64,000 bases of DNA from assembly GCF_035978755.1 (NCBI RefSeq), contig NZ_CP108415.1, positions 248,001 through 312,000 on the forward strand. Direction: 5' to 3'. Below the pieces are notes generated by a model. That model had not been told where the DNA came from. It worked only from the letters and a program-made list of their open reading frames with translations, and did not search any database. This DNA is from Streptomyces sp. NBC_01298. Its GTDB lineage: Bacteria > Actinomycetota > Actinomycetes > Streptomycetales > Streptomycetaceae. Positions 9,411 to 18,498 of this stretch are shown piece by piece (positions within the stretch are counted from its first letter, which is position 1; the number at the start of each line of letters is the position of its first letter). Position numbers and translations under genes: made by a program.

Positions 9411-10619
9411 GTGAACACCGACACGGCTCGCCGCGAGGACCCGCGCACGCCAGGGCACCTCCTCGTCCTCGGCAGCGGGCCGCAGGCGGAATGGGAGGCC
9501 GCCCTCAAGCGCCTGGCGGAGGCCACCCCGCTGCTACTCATCGACGACACACCCGCGACCTGGCAGCGGCACTATGCGTCCGCGACCCGGGTCGCCAACA
9601 CGCTCAAGCCCGAGCAGGTCGAGCAGGCCGCCCGCTGGCTCGCCATCAAACACACCATCACCGCGGTGCTCCACTTCCACCCGGCGCATATACGAGCGGC
9701 CGCCGCTGTCCGGGCAAGTCTCGGGCTGCCCGGGCCCAACGCAGGCGTCCTGGCAGCCACCAGCCTGCGCCACCGCACCCTCGAACTACTGAACCGCGCG
9801 GGAACCCTCAACAGCGGCGGCATCCACGCCGACTCCTTCGACCAGGCCCTCGAAGCCGCCCACACCGTCGGCTTCCCCCTGGTGTGCAAGCCGGCGGCAC
9901 CGCGACGACGTTTCGCCGCACGAGTCGTCGAAAGTGCCACTGAGCTGGCCGAAGCCTTCTCCGCCGCGACGGCGGCCTCGTGGCCCGGGGCCGGCACCAT
10001 CGTCGAACCAAGGCTCGACGGCATCGAAGCCACCGCATACACCCTGGACTCCCGCCTCGTGGCCATCTCCCATGCCACCTTCGACCCCGAAGCAGAGCCG
10101 AGCCTGATGCCCCTCGAAGTCGTCGTAGATGCCGACGATGTCTGCGCCGCCGCCATCGAGAGCACTGTCGCCCGAGCCCTGGAGGTAACCGGCCACCGGC
10201 AGGGCATCGCGCAGATCCGCCTCCGGATCACCCCCACCGGCCCCCGCGTCCTCAGCCTCACCACCCATTTGACCGACCCGCTCGTCGCCACACTCATCGA
10301 ACAGGTCACCGGCATCGACCTCATCGCTGCCTCCGGCCGGCACGCACGGGGTCTGCCGGTCGAGGCCGAAGCCACCCCACTGGGTGCGGCCGCCATCCGC
10401 TACGTCCAGGGAACCGCCGCCAGCCGCCTTAGCTCCACCCCGGCCACGCGTTCCACCATCACGCCCTACGCGCGCCTCGACCGGTACAACGCCGACAGCC
10501 GCACAGGTCCCCTACCCCGACGTGGCCACCTCCTCGTATCCGGCACCGACTTCCCTCAGTGCATCGCCAGGCTGCGCAACGCCGTGGCCGAGATGCAGAC
10601 CCTGCCCGCCACCACCTGA
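9411..10619 (+). CDS. ATP-grasp domain protein
   Basis: A 402-aa protein. The N-terminal Rossmann-like part (LLVLGSGPQAEWEAALKRLA) is followed by the ATP-grasp fold: HTVGFPLVCKPAAPRR near residue 150-165 supplies the phosphate-binding lysine, and TIVEPRLDGIEATAYTLD the adenine-side strand. The metal-binding strand is degenerate (GPRVLSLTTHL where family members usually have an E-N pair), so activity is uncertain. Families of this layout ligate a carboxylate to an amine or thiol. GTG start at 9411 with GGAG upstream. It is followed by a 49-aa ORF and an Imm49-like gene, so a peptide-modifying role is possible but unproven. Confidence 0.7.
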   Translation: MNTDTARREDPRTPGHLLVLGSGPQAEWEAALKRLAEATPLLLIDDTPATWQRHYASATRVANTLKPEQVEQAARWLAIKHTITAVLHFHPAHIRAAAAVRASLGLPGPNAGVLAATSLRHRTLELLNRAGTLNSGGIHADSFDQALEAAHTVGFPLVCKPAAPRRRFAARVVESATELAEAFSAATAASWPGAGTIVEPRLDGIEATAYTLDSRLVAISHATFDPEAEPSLMPLEVVVDADDVCAAAIESTVARALEVTGHRQGIAQIRLRITPTGPRVLSLTTHLTDPLVATLIEQVTGIDLIAASGRHARGLPVEAEATPLGAAAIRYVQGTAASRLSSTPATRSTITPYARLDRYNADSRTGPLPRRGHLLVSGTDFPQCIARLRNAVAEMQTLPATT

Positions 10620-10633
10620 CCCAGGAGTCCCAG

Positions 10634-10783
10634 ATGTGCTCAAGGGCCCTCTTCACCGCCGAACTGCCCAACGCCCCAGGCCTCCGCCAAGGAACAGGCC
10701 GGACCCCCACGGCCACCGCTCCTCCCCGGTCGGCAGCCCGGCCGACAACCCCCGCCGCGATCGAGCTGCCGGTGCCGGTGTGA
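10634..10783 (+). CDS. 49-aa ORF after ATP-grasp gene
   Basis: ATG at 10634 follows CCAGGAG by six bases and lies 14 nt after the ATP-grasp stop, so translation is plausible. The product is 49 aa, with a Cys at position 2, LFTAELPNAPG near the N-terminus and a Thr/Pro/Ala-rich tail. No family is recognised. A substrate peptide for the ligase is one possibility; a spurious frame is another. Confidence 0.35.
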   Translation: MCSRALFTAELPNAPGLRQGTGRTPTATAPPRSAARPTTPAAIELPVPV

Positions 10784-10886
10784 CGCATAGCCCTCTTCGC
10801 CTACCCGCAGACGGCAAGGCACCCTGTCAGCCCCCACCGGTAGCGTGCAGAGCCTCAACCGGCTTGATCGAGAAGGGACAGCGGTA

Positions 10887-11840
10887 GTGCACGAAGTGGC
10901 CTCTCATGAGGTGGACGCCCAGCAGATGGCCCAGGCGCTCGAGGACATCAAGCGGCGGACCTTCGGACGCTGGCACACCATGCAGTACGGGGGCATACGC
11001 CTGGACGACCTGGGGGCGATGCGCGACGAACTTCTCGACCACGCCGCCGCCCAGCTCGCCAGCGCCTCCGAGCCCGGCACGCCCCTGTTCGAGGTGCTGC
11101 GCACCGCCGCGGAATGCGCCCTCGGGCTGCTCAGCGTGGGCTGCTTCCCCGATGGTGACCAGGAGATCCGCTTCCCGTTCATCGACGAGCAGATCAGCAG
11201 CGAAGACACGGCCTTCAGCGATCTCATCACCGAGGCCCCCACGGCAACTCACTGGGTGGAGACCTTCGAGCTCTGCCTGATCAGCGGCCTGGTCTGGGAA
11301 TGGAGGCGGGTCATCGGCCCCCTGCTGCGAGAGGACTACGCACCAGCAATCCGCAGCGGCGTGCCGTACTCGCCGTTCAACTCGGTCTCCCAGCCAGCAG
11401 ACCTAGCCCAGATGGACGCCCTGGCCCGGTACCTGACCCTCTCGCCGGGGCACCGCCCCAGCGACTGGCCGACGGTCGCCCTCTGCATGCCGGACGCGGA
11501 TGAGCGAGCCGAGGCAGGCCTGCGGCTGGATGCGGCAGGCCCCCTCTCGCCCGACCAGAGCCTGCTCCGGTGCCTCCTCAACGATGACCAACCTGCCTTC
11601 GAGGAGGCGCTGGCCACCCGCCTCAACGAGCACCGTGACGGCCTCGGCGATGCCCCCGCCCCCAGGACGATGCTGCCCCTCGCTCCCCTCGCCCTCGCCG
11701 CCCTCGCAGTCCAGGTCCACGGCTGGCAGCTGGACGTCCACTCCGCCTATCTGCCCCAGGTGTTGCTGGGATCCACAGACGCACTGCCCCGAGCGGCCGC
11801 CGCCGGCGAGAACAACCTCGGAGGCTGGGCCGCACGCTGA
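10887..11840 (+). CDS. Imm49-family immunity-like protein
   Basis: A 317-aa protein whose sequence fits the Imm49 family, common in Streptomyces: FGRWHTMQYGG, TAAECALGLLSVGCFPDGD, FELCLISGLVWEWRRVIGP, SQPADLAQMDALARYL, ALAALAVQVHGWQLD. Imm49 members are predicted immunity proteins of polymorphic-toxin systems. GTG at 10887 has AGAAGGGA upstream; the in-frame ATG at 10845 is weaker. No toxin gene is adjacent, so this is an orphan; many streptomycetes carry such orphans. Confidence 0.75.
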   Translation: MHEVASHEVDAQQMAQALEDIKRRTFGRWHTMQYGGIRLDDLGAMRDELLDHAAAQLASASEPGTPLFEVLRTAAECALGLLSVGCFPDGDQEIRFPFIDEQISSEDTAFSDLITEAPTATHWVETFELCLISGLVWEWRRVIGPLLREDYAPAIRSGVPYSPFNSVSQPADLAQMDALARYLTLSPGHRPSDWPTVALCMPDADERAEAGLRLDAAGPLSPDQSLLRCLLNDDQPAFEEALATRLNEHRDGLGDAPAPRTMLPLAPLALAALAVQVHGWQLDVHSAYLPQVLLGSTDALPRAAAAGENNLGGWAAR

Positions 11841-11872
11841 CCGACACCCCCAACTGCAACGATCCGAACGTC

Positions 11873-11918
11873 GAGCCCCGGAGCATCCCCGCCCACAGGC
11901 AGAGAGGCCCCGGGGCTC
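11873..11918 (+). terminator. hairpin after Imm49-like gene
   Basis: GAGCCCCGG / CCGGGGCTC stem around a long loop, 33 nt after the stop. Nothing else is seen in the 11841-12234 gap. Confidence 0.5.
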
Positions 11919-12234
11919 TGCGTGCTGGCAGACGATCGCGCCAACTCGATCCGGCAGGCACACCCCACCACTACCGCCCCTTGCCCGGACCACCGCACGC
12001 CCAGGCGACCCCCTCTCGAAAGGCCCACCCGCACCGCACGACCTGAGCGCACCAGACCTCGGCCCCTGACTCACCGCCCGTCTCCCGGCAGCGTCCCGTC
12101 ACAAGGCACGCAGGACCAAGTCCGTGTGCCGGACCCCGGGCAGTAGCCCCGGCGCCGGCCCGAGGCTGCCACCCCCGTCCGGCAACGTGTGCACAGCCAC
12201 CCCCTGCCCCCCGACACACGAGCCGAGGACAACC

Positions 12235-12774
12235 GTGCCCACCCGCGCCCTCTACGCCGCCGAGCCCATCGCGCCGCAAACCGTGCCCTGGAGCTACGAG
12301 CACGCCGCAACCGAGACGATCACGAGACCCGCCACACTCGCCGATTACGATGCCGTCAACCAGCTCCACGACCGCAGCTCCCTGGCATCGCGCTTCGCCC
12401 GGTACCAGAGCGCCCGCCGGGACCTTCGCTTCGCCGAGTGGAGCCACCTCACCAATCCGGACCGGGCCAGCTCATGGGTCTCCCACCCGCGGCACGACCC
12501 CCAGGACATCGTGGCCACGATGAACCTGGTCCGCACCACGGACGCCAGCACGGCCGAGCTCGGCCTTCTCATCGAAGACGGCTGGCAGGGGCGGGGGCTC
12601 GGAACCGCACTCGCAGCCCAGGCACGCGCGGCAGCCCGGAACCTAGGGTGCTCCTCCCTGGTCGTCATGACGGGTGCGGACAACGTCCGGATGCTCAAGA
12701 TCATGCGCGGGCTCGGAGCCACACCCGCCCGCACCGGGGGCACAACCCTCGACTTCTCCCTCTCGGTGGCGTGA
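12235..12774 (+). CDS. GNAT-family N-acetyltransferase
   Basis: A 179-aa protein with a GNAT fold: N-terminal strand ETITRPATLADYDAV; the acetyl-CoA site ELGLLIEDGWQGRGLGTALA (motif Q-x-x-G-x-G) at about 105-122; then RNLGCSSLVVMTGADNVRMLKIMRGLGA. The substrate cannot be predicted. GTG at 12235 follows GAGGAC. The stop is four bases before the GTG of the alpha/beta hydrolase, so the two are translationally close and probably co-transcribed. Confidence 0.8.
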   Translation: MPTRALYAAEPIAPQTVPWSYEHAATETITRPATLADYDAVNQLHDRSSLASRFARYQSARRDLRFAEWSHLTNPDRASSWVSHPRHDPQDIVATMNLVRTTDASTAELGLLIEDGWQGRGLGTALAAQARAAARNLGCSSLVVMTGADNVRMLKIMRGLGATPARTGGTTLDFSLSVA

Positions 12775-12778
12775 GCCC

Positions 12779-13666
12779 GTGCCGCTCCTGGAACCGCAGC
12801 CCCAGCGGCTGAGCCGACCTGACGGCACCGACCTTGCCGTCTACCAGCGGGACCCGATCGAGGACACCGCCGACGTCTCTGTGGTCTTCGTGCACGGATG
12901 GCAGGCCTCCGCCCGGGTCTGGAACGACGTCCTCAGCCGCACGACTCTCGACGGCCGACTGCGCGTAGTCACATACGACCAGCGCGGGCACGGCGCATCG
13001 ACCCACGGCCGCGCTCCGGCAGATATCAGCGTCCTCGCCCGCGACCTGGCCGCCGTCCTCAGGGCGCATGCCGCAGACCTCCCCGTCGTCCTTGCCGGAC
13101 ATTCCATGGGCGCCATGACGGTCATGATGCACGCCCTCCTGTCCGCCCCCGTGGCTTCACCCCAGGTCGCAGGTGTCCTGCTGGCCAGCCCCAGCAGCGG
13201 ACGCCTCGACCTACGACGTCACGACCAGCCAGCGCTCACCCGGGCCCTCGGAAGCGCGCGCAGTGTCATCGCCAGCGCCTGCGCCACCGCTCCGCGCCCT
13301 GTTCAGTACCTCCGCAACACCCTGCGCCCCTCCCATGAACCGCGGCCCCCACTGGATGTCGCCGCCGCCTGGTACCGGGCGATCCTCAGCTACGACGTAT
13401 CGGGCTCACTGGACGCACTCGCCAATGCCCCTGTCCACCTGGTTACCGGCGCCCAGGACAGACTCATCCCTCCGATCCACACCTGCCGTCTGGCCGCCGA
13501 GCTCCCGCACGCCCGCGTACACGTCGCCGAAGGCGCCGGACACGGCCTCCCGGGCGAGCGCCCGGACCTCGTCGCGGACCTACTGCGAGAACTGGTCACC
13601 GGCGCACGTACGCAGCTCACCCTCCCAGGCCACGGAGAAGGCCGCTCGCAGCTGCTGACGGCATAG
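12779..13666 (+). CDS. alpha/beta hydrolase
   Basis: A 295-aa alpha/beta-hydrolase-fold protein. The oxyanion-hole motif VHGWQ is near residue 39, the nucleophile elbow GHSMG near 108-112, the acid in GAQDRLIPP near 228 and the catalytic His in GAGHGLPG near 257, so the triad looks intact. It belongs to the AB-hydrolase-1 type (esterase, lipase or haloperoxidase-like); the substrate is unknown. The GTG start at 12779 sits right after the GNAT stop and suggests coupling. Confidence 0.8.
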   Translation: MPLLEPQPQRLSRPDGTDLAVYQRDPIEDTADVSVVFVHGWQASARVWNDVLSRTTLDGRLRVVTYDQRGHGASTHGRAPADISVLARDLAAVLRAHAADLPVVLAGHSMGAMTVMMHALLSAPVASPQVAGVLLASPSSGRLDLRRHDQPALTRALGSARSVIASACATAPRPVQYLRNTLRPSHEPRPPLDVAAAWYRAILSYDVSGSLDALANAPVHLVTGAQDRLIPPIHTCRLAAELPHARVHVAEGAGHGLPGERPDLVADLLRELVTGARTQLTLPGHGEGRSQLLTA

Positions 13667-13747
13667 CCCGCTGACCTCGAATTATCAAGGCGCCGTGGCA
13701 GAGTGCCGGGTTACCGTTGGCTCCAGCACGTAACCGAGGGGGACCAG

Positions 13748-14470
13748 ATGGAAGCCAGCATGATCCGGCCACGCGCGGGTCGCCCGCCGGGCGGCGTCCG
13801 TACCGGAGACGACGGCCTCACGGATCGCCAGCGTCAGGTTCTCGACTGCATCACCAGCTCGGTCCGCACCCGCGGCTACCCGCCGTCCATGCGCGAGATC
13901 GGCCAGGCTGTGGGCCTGACCAGTACCTCCTCCGTTTCTCACCAGCTCGCTTCTCTCGAGAAGAAGGGCTTCGTACGCAAGGACCCGAACCGGCCCCGTA
14001 CCTACGCGCCCCTCCGCCCCCTTTCATCCGAAAGCGACGCCGCAAACTCCGATGACCGAGTCCACGACGTGACCACCACCACGCCGCAGAGCCAGGTTGC
14101 CGAGGTGCCTCTCATCGGTCGGATCGCCGCAGGCACACCCATCACCGCGGCCGAGGACGTCGACGGCGTCCTTCCCCTGCCGCGGCAGCTGGTCGGCCAC
14201 GGTGACCTCTTCGCCCTCACCGTGACGGGCCACTCGATGGCCGGCGAGGGCAGCATCCTGGATGGGGATGTGGTCGTTGTGCGCAGGCAGCCCGTCGCCG
14301 AGCTGGGAGCAGTCGTGGCCGCTCTGATCGACGGAGAAGCCACAGTGAAGAGACTGCGGCGGGACGGCACCGACGTGTGGCTCGACCCGGACAACCGCGA
14401 CTACGAGCCGATCCTGGGCAACGAGGCTTCGATCCTTGGCAAGGTCGTAGCCGTCATGCGCGGTCTGTAG
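13748..14470 (+). CDS. LexA-type repressor paralogue
   Basis: A 240-aa LexA-like protein. The LexA winged HTH is at about 20-85 (TDRQRQVLDCI, GYPPSMREIGQAVGLTSTSS). The S24 peptidase half has a putative cleavage site A-G near 127-128 (RIAAGTP), nucleophile Ser163 in GHSM (the usual motif is GDSM) and Lys201 in ATVKRL. RecA-stimulated self-cleavage therefore looks possible. ATG at 13748 has GAGGGGGA upstream. It is probably not the housekeeping LexA but an accessory copy that could link element genes to DNA damage; no LexA box was identified by eye. Confidence 0.85.
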   Translation: MEASMIRPRAGRPPGGVRTGDDGLTDRQRQVLDCITSSVRTRGYPPSMREIGQAVGLTSTSSVSHQLASLEKKGFVRKDPNRPRTYAPLRPLSSESDAANSDDRVHDVTTTTPQSQVAEVPLIGRIAAGTPITAAEDVDGVLPLPRQLVGHGDLFALTVTGHSMAGEGSILDGDVVVVRRQPVAELGAVVAALIDGEATVKRLRRDGTDVWLDPDNRDYEPILGNEASILGKVVAVMRGL

Positions 14471-14633
14471 AGGCCGCCCATCCCACAGTTTGCTCACCTT
14501 GCGCCACACCGCCTACACATGTTGCTGGGCGCCCAGAAGCGGTGTCTTCCGGCGCCTGGTGCTCATGGGCGTTCGGGTCCACCCATCCAGAGGCAGTAGT
14601 GTCATGTACCTGTACTCGGGGAGGAGTTGAGCG

Positions 14634-15314
14634 ATGCGCACGACAGTACTCATGACTCGACGCTGGGCCGCCACGGCAGTCATATGTGGTGCCCTGGTTT
14701 CTGGCTGCAGCAGCGGCGGAAACGGCGGTGGGGGAGCCAGCGCTGGCGCTGGCGGTCACGCCGCACCGCTGAAGGAAGAGCCGAAGCCGCTCGCCGCGGG
14801 TGAACTGAACCCCCTGCTGCTCACGTCGACGGACCTCGGCTACGGGTACATCCAGAACCCGAACCTCGCCGACGACAAGAACGACGACGTGACCACTCAG
14901 GGGTGTTCCACCCTGGAGAAGCTCGGCAAGAGCGACAGCGACCTCAACTTCGCCTCCAAGGCGGAAGTGAGCTTCACCTACGACACCAGCACCTTGGGCG
15001 AGGAGCTGCACAGCGATCGCCCGTCGGTGCTCTCCGCCAAGCTCAGCAAGCTCTTTGACGCCTACCTGGCCTGCTCCTCGTACACCCTGAACACCGGTAG
15101 CACCCCCATCGAGGTGCAGGTCTCCAAGTCGCCCCTACCGAAGGTGGGAGATGAGCAGTTCGGCTACTCCTCCACCCTGAACCTGCCCACCGGGCCCCAG
15201 GTGGTGAAGACCCTTGCGGTTCGCAAGGGGAACGTCGCCGTGATCCTGGTCGGTGCTCCGGGCCTCGTCGACCGCCACATCGACAAGGCTGTGGGCAAGC
15301 TCCCTGCGGCCTGA
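14634..15314 (+). CDS. secreted lipoprotein
   Basis: A 226-aa protein with a lipoprotein signal: basic N-terminus (MTRRW), hydrophobic core ATAVICGAL and lipobox LVSGC, so Cys25 would be lipidated. A Gly/Ser/Ala-rich linker leads to a soluble domain with two Cys residues (TQGCSTL, YLACSSYTL) that could form a disulfide, resembling sensor-like domains of actinobacterial lipoproteins. GGGGAGGAG precedes the ATG. Function unknown. Confidence 0.75.
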   Translation: MRTTVLMTRRWAATAVICGALVSGCSSGGNGGGGASAGAGGHAAPLKEEPKPLAAGELNPLLLTSTDLGYGYIQNPNLADDKNDDVTTQGCSTLEKLGKSDSDLNFASKAEVSFTYDTSTLGEELHSDRPSVLSAKLSKLFDAYLACSSYTLNTGSTPIEVQVSKSPLPKVGDEQFGYSSTLNLPTGPQVVKTLAVRKGNVAVILVGAPGLVDRHIDKAVGKLPAA

Positions 15315-15379
15315 CAACCCCTGGCGGCCATCCCGGCCTGTGCGGGCGGGCACAGGAGGTTCTCGGGCGGCCGGTCCGC

Positions 15380-16576
15380 TTATGCGGGCTGGCGCCGCGG
15401 GGGGATCAGGGCCTCACGCAGCTGACCGAATACGGCGATTACGGCGTCGAGGGCCTCCGGTGTGTGGGCGTCAGTGCACACAATTCTGAGCCGGTGTCCC
15501 GCGCCGGCCGTCGCCAGTACCGCGTTCGCGTAGATGCCGTGGTCCAGGAGCAGGCGCTGCGCCGACAGCATCGCCTGCTCGCTGGCGAAGCGGACCGGGA
15601 TGATCGGCCCGAGGCTCTCCTCCACGTCGAACCCCATCACCTCCAGCGCCGCCCGCAGACGTTCTGCGGCCGCCAGCGCGTCGGGCACCCGTTCAGCGTG
15701 GCGCCGGATTTCCCGGAGGGAGGCGTGCGCGGCCGCGGTCTCTGCCGGGCTGAGGCCGGCCGAGTAGAGCTGGGGGCGGCAGTGATGGCGCAGGTAGTCG
15801 ATGGTTCGCGCGTCGGACAGCACGGCGCCGCCCTGCGAGGCCAGTGACGTGCCGAACGAGACGGTCATCAACGGCACCTGGCCTGCCATGCCGCTCTGAT
15901 GGACAAGCCCGCGCCCGCGGCCGAGAAGGCCCACACCGTGGGACTCGTCGACCAGCAGCGTTGCCCCGAAGCGCGCGCACACCTCCACGAGCTGTGCCAC
16001 CGGTGCCGCCCGTCCGGAATCAGCGAAGAGAGCATCGGTGACGACCAGCGCCGGGCGCCCTGGAGCGGTGGCCAAGGCCTCGGAAAGGGCGTCCGGGCTG
16101 CAGTGCTGGTAGGAGAGCACTCCGGCACCGTTCGCGCTGGCCAAACGCGCGCCGTCGACCAGGGACGCGTGCGCCCGCTCGTCCACCACGATCATGTCGT
16201 CCCTGCCGACGAGGCAGGAGACAACGCCGAGGTTCGCCATGTACCCGGTCGAGAAGACCAGCGCGGCCTCGAAGCCGAAGAAGCCAGCGAGGTCGGCCTC
16301 CAGCTCTTCATGGAGCTCGAGATTGCCGCTCTGGTGCCTCGGCCCAGTCGCCGACGTTCCGTACAGCGCGAGCGCGTCCTGAGCCGCGGCGACGATCTGA
16401 GGGTTGGAACTCAGTGCCCGGTAGTCGCTGCTGCCGAGCATGCACACCTCGGCTCCGTCCAGCAGCACCTGGCCGCGGCCCGCAGGACCTTGGGAGCCCG
16501 GGTAGTAGGGGTAGAGGCCGAGCGCCCGCGCGTCGTCCGCTGCGCCGACGACGCGGCACTTGTCCAGCAGGTCCAT
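15380..16576 (-). CDS. alpha-oxoamine-synthase-like protein lacking the PLP lysine
   Basis: A 398-aa fold-type I PLP-enzyme homologue of the 8-amino-7-oxononanoate synthase/CqsA group, including the typical N-terminus MDLLDKCR. Conserved features include the GTSATGPRHQSGN loop, the His of ERAHASLVDG stacking on PLP and the Asp-x-x-His of VDESHGVGLLGRGRG. Where the family has T-x-SKAFGSQGG with the Schiff-base lysine, this protein reads SFGTSLASQGG, with Thr in place of Lys. It is therefore probably not a normal synthase; LCB1, the non-catalytic subunit of serine palmitoyltransferase, is a known precedent for such loss. Start 16576 matches the family N-terminus although its RBS is weak. Confidence 0.8.
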   Translation of the reverse strand: MDLLDKCRVVGAADDARALGLYPYYPGSQGPAGRGQVLLDGAEVCMLGSSDYRALSSNPQIVAAAQDALALYGTSATGPRHQSGNLELHEELEADLAGFFGFEAALVFSTGYMANLGVVSCLVGRDDMIVVDERAHASLVDGARLASANGAGVLSYQHCSPDALSEALATAPGRPALVVTDALFADSGRAAPVAQLVEVCARFGATLLVDESHGVGLLGRGRGLVHQSGMAGQVPLMTVSFGTSLASQGGAVLSDARTIDYLRHHCRPQLYSAGLSPAETAAAHASLREIRRHAERVPDALAAAERLRAALEVMGFDVEESLGPIIPVRFASEQAMLSAQRLLLDHGIYANAVLATAGAGHRLRIVCTDAHTPEALDAVIAVFGQLREALIPPRRQPA

Positions 16577-16739
16577 CCAGGGATCCGATCTGTCGTTCGC
16601 GCGGGGGAGGGCGGCTCCACCTTGACGCACCCCAGACCGGGGATGCCCCACCAGGGCGCGACCATCCCATCCCCTGAGACCTTGTCCCTTCGCCACGGAC
16701 CGTCAGCCGGGACGGACCCGCGCCCCCGCCCCCGCCCGC

Positions 16740-17345
16740 CCCCACGATGCCGACGCGCAGCCCACCAAGTACCGCGCACTGCTGCGAGACCGCCCCTTCC
16801 TCGCCCTGACGGGCCGGACGCTGCTCTTCCTCTGCGTGTACCAGCAGGTGCTGTTCGGACTTCCCGTCGCCATGGACCGCGACGGACTGGAGCCCTCCAG
16901 CTACGGCACCACCAGCCTGGTCAACGCCATCGCCGTAGTCCTGCTCCAACCGCTCATCCAGCCCTGGGCCGACCGTCGCACACCACTGACCGTGTGCACC
17001 GCAGCATCACTCACCCTGGGCGCCGGCATGGGCAGCCACCTCGTCGTCCACGGCAGCCTCACCGCATACTCTGCCGCGGCGGTCCTGTGGACTAATGGGC
17101 GAGGTCCTCTTCTTCAGCTCCGTGATGACCATGGTCGACCGCCTCGCCCCAGCAGACGCCAAGGGCCGATACACCGGCGTCTGGGCATCCACCATGGGCA
17201 TCTCAGCACTCCTCGCGCCGCTCATCAGCGCGGCATCCCTGAAGACGGGCGGTCCCGAACTCATGTGGACGGGAAGCCTCGCCCTGGGCCTCACCGCGGC
17301 CGCCGGCTTCCTCATGCTCCAGCGCAAGGTTCCAGCAGCCCGCTG
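16740..17345 (+). pseudogene. fragment of an MFS transporter, frameshifted
   Basis: The reading frame YRALLRDRPFLALTGRTLLF, then LVNAIAVVLLQPLIQPWADR, gives the C-terminal half of a DHA1-type MFS pump up to AYSAAAVLWT. The match then continues in another frame as MGEVLFFSSVMTMVDRLAP, then WASTMGISALLAPLISAASL and FLMLQRK. Removing one A at 17094-17095 would join them as WTMGEVLFF. The N-terminal six helices are absent upstream and no clean stop is seen. A sequencing error could explain the shift but not the missing half. Confidence 0.7.
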
Positions 17346-17470
17346 CCCAGACAGCACGAGCCGGCGCAACCTACCGGAGAGCCCTTGCCCGGCTAGGGAG
17401 CCGTCCACGTACCGTCCGACCGCCCAGGCCGACTCCGTGCCTGGAAGTCACCGGCAACGAGGACCGCACC

Positions 17471-17893
17471 ATGCCCCCTATCCGCATAGAGAGCATCCCC
17501 ACTTCCCATCAGCTCTTCCCCCGAAGCAGCCACCCCGACCTCCACCCCAGCGCCGTCCATCACGGCTGGAACCTGGGACGTCAGCTCCTGCTCCACGCCC
17601 ACCGGAGCAGCCAGGCCAACGAGGCCAGCGCAACCGGGCCCGCACGAATGCGAGCCATCGACCAGCTCCGCTCCCTCGGAAACATCGACGAAGCGGCAGG
17701 CCCCCTCGCCATCGCGCTCTACCTCGCGGCCGTGGAGCAGGCGGTACCCACCGAACGCACCGACTCCCTCGCCGCGCTCGCGGCCGATGCAGTTGCCGAT
17801 CTCGGCGCCTGGGGAGTCACCGCACCGACCCCGTCCGACCTCGAGATCATCGCCCGAGCGCTCCGCGCCCTCTCACCCTGCATGCCCGACTGA
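17471..17893 (+). CDS. hypothetical protein
   Basis: A 140-aa protein I do not recognise. The N-terminal third is His/Ser/Pro-rich; the rest is predicted helical (AAGPLAIALYLAAVEQAV, DSLAALAADAVADLGAWGV, LEIIARALRAL). The ATG follows GAGGACCGCACC. It is followed by a strong terminator. Confidence 0.5.
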   Translation: MPPIRIESIPTSHQLFPRSSHPDLHPSAVHHGWNLGRQLLLHAHRSSQANEASATGPARMRAIDQLRSLGNIDEAAGPLAIALYLAAVEQAVPTERTDSLAALAADAVADLGAWGVTAPTPSDLEIIARALRALSPCMPD

Positions 17894-17921
17894 ACCTTCA
17901 CCTCAGCCGCTTGTCCACCAA

Positions 17922-17946
17922 GAAGGCCGCCCCTGGCGGCCTTCTT
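17922..17946. terminator. rho-independent-like terminator
   Basis: Perfect 10-bp stem GAAGGCCGCC / GGCGGCCTTC with a 3-nt loop, 28 nt after the preceding stop, followed by TTCG. AAG/CTT tails on both sides could make it bidirectional. Confidence 0.8.
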
Positions 17947-18171
17947 CGCTGCTCGCACCCGCCCGCAAGGGCGCGAGGCGACCCAATGTCCGGCTGGTCG
18001 AGAGGCTCCCGGGAGACGGAACACGGGGGAGGGCCGCGCATTCCTCGGACGGGACCGGCCGGCTGGACGGGCCGCAGCGGGGGAGGGGGCGATTCCCAGA
18101 ACCGTGCTGCCACGCCAGGCTCTCCCACAGCATCCTGATCTCACTGCCAGCGACGTCCCGGAAGGCCTGAC

Positions 18172-18498
18172 GTGAACCTCGCCAGCACTGTCGGCCACCG
18201 CCTGGCCAGGCGCCTACGCCCTACCGTTTCCATCACAGACACCACCATGCCCGGCGAGGTCCACTCCCTCACCCGGTACGTAAACCGTGACGGTATTCAG
18301 GCACGAACAGGGCCCGGATCGGGCTACCCGGCCGTCGGCCAGCTCTTCTTCCTCGACCGCGGCAGCAACCTCCGCGAGGAAGCGGGCTGGGTACTTCTCC
18401 GCCTGCGCTACCGCTCAGCCTCCGGCCTTCCCGCCGGCACCACTGCCTGGATCCCCAAGGCCTCCACAAGCCTGTGCACTGCCCTCGCGACCAGCTGA
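18172..18498 (+). CDS. bacterial SH3-like domain protein
   Basis: A 108-aa protein matching the pattern of bacterial SH3 domains: RYVNRDGIQARTGPGSGYPAVGQL, then a strand around GSNLREEAGWVLLRL and a terminal TTAWIPKAST. These domains usually bind peptides or cell-wall material, but there is no signal peptide here. GTG at 18172 follows GGAAGGCCTGAC. Confidence 0.6.
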   Translation: MNLASTVGHRLARRLRPTVSITDTTMPGEVHSLTRYVNRDGIQARTGPGSGYPAVGQLFFLDRGSNLREEAGWVLLRLRYRSASGLPAGTTAWIPKASTSLCTALATS

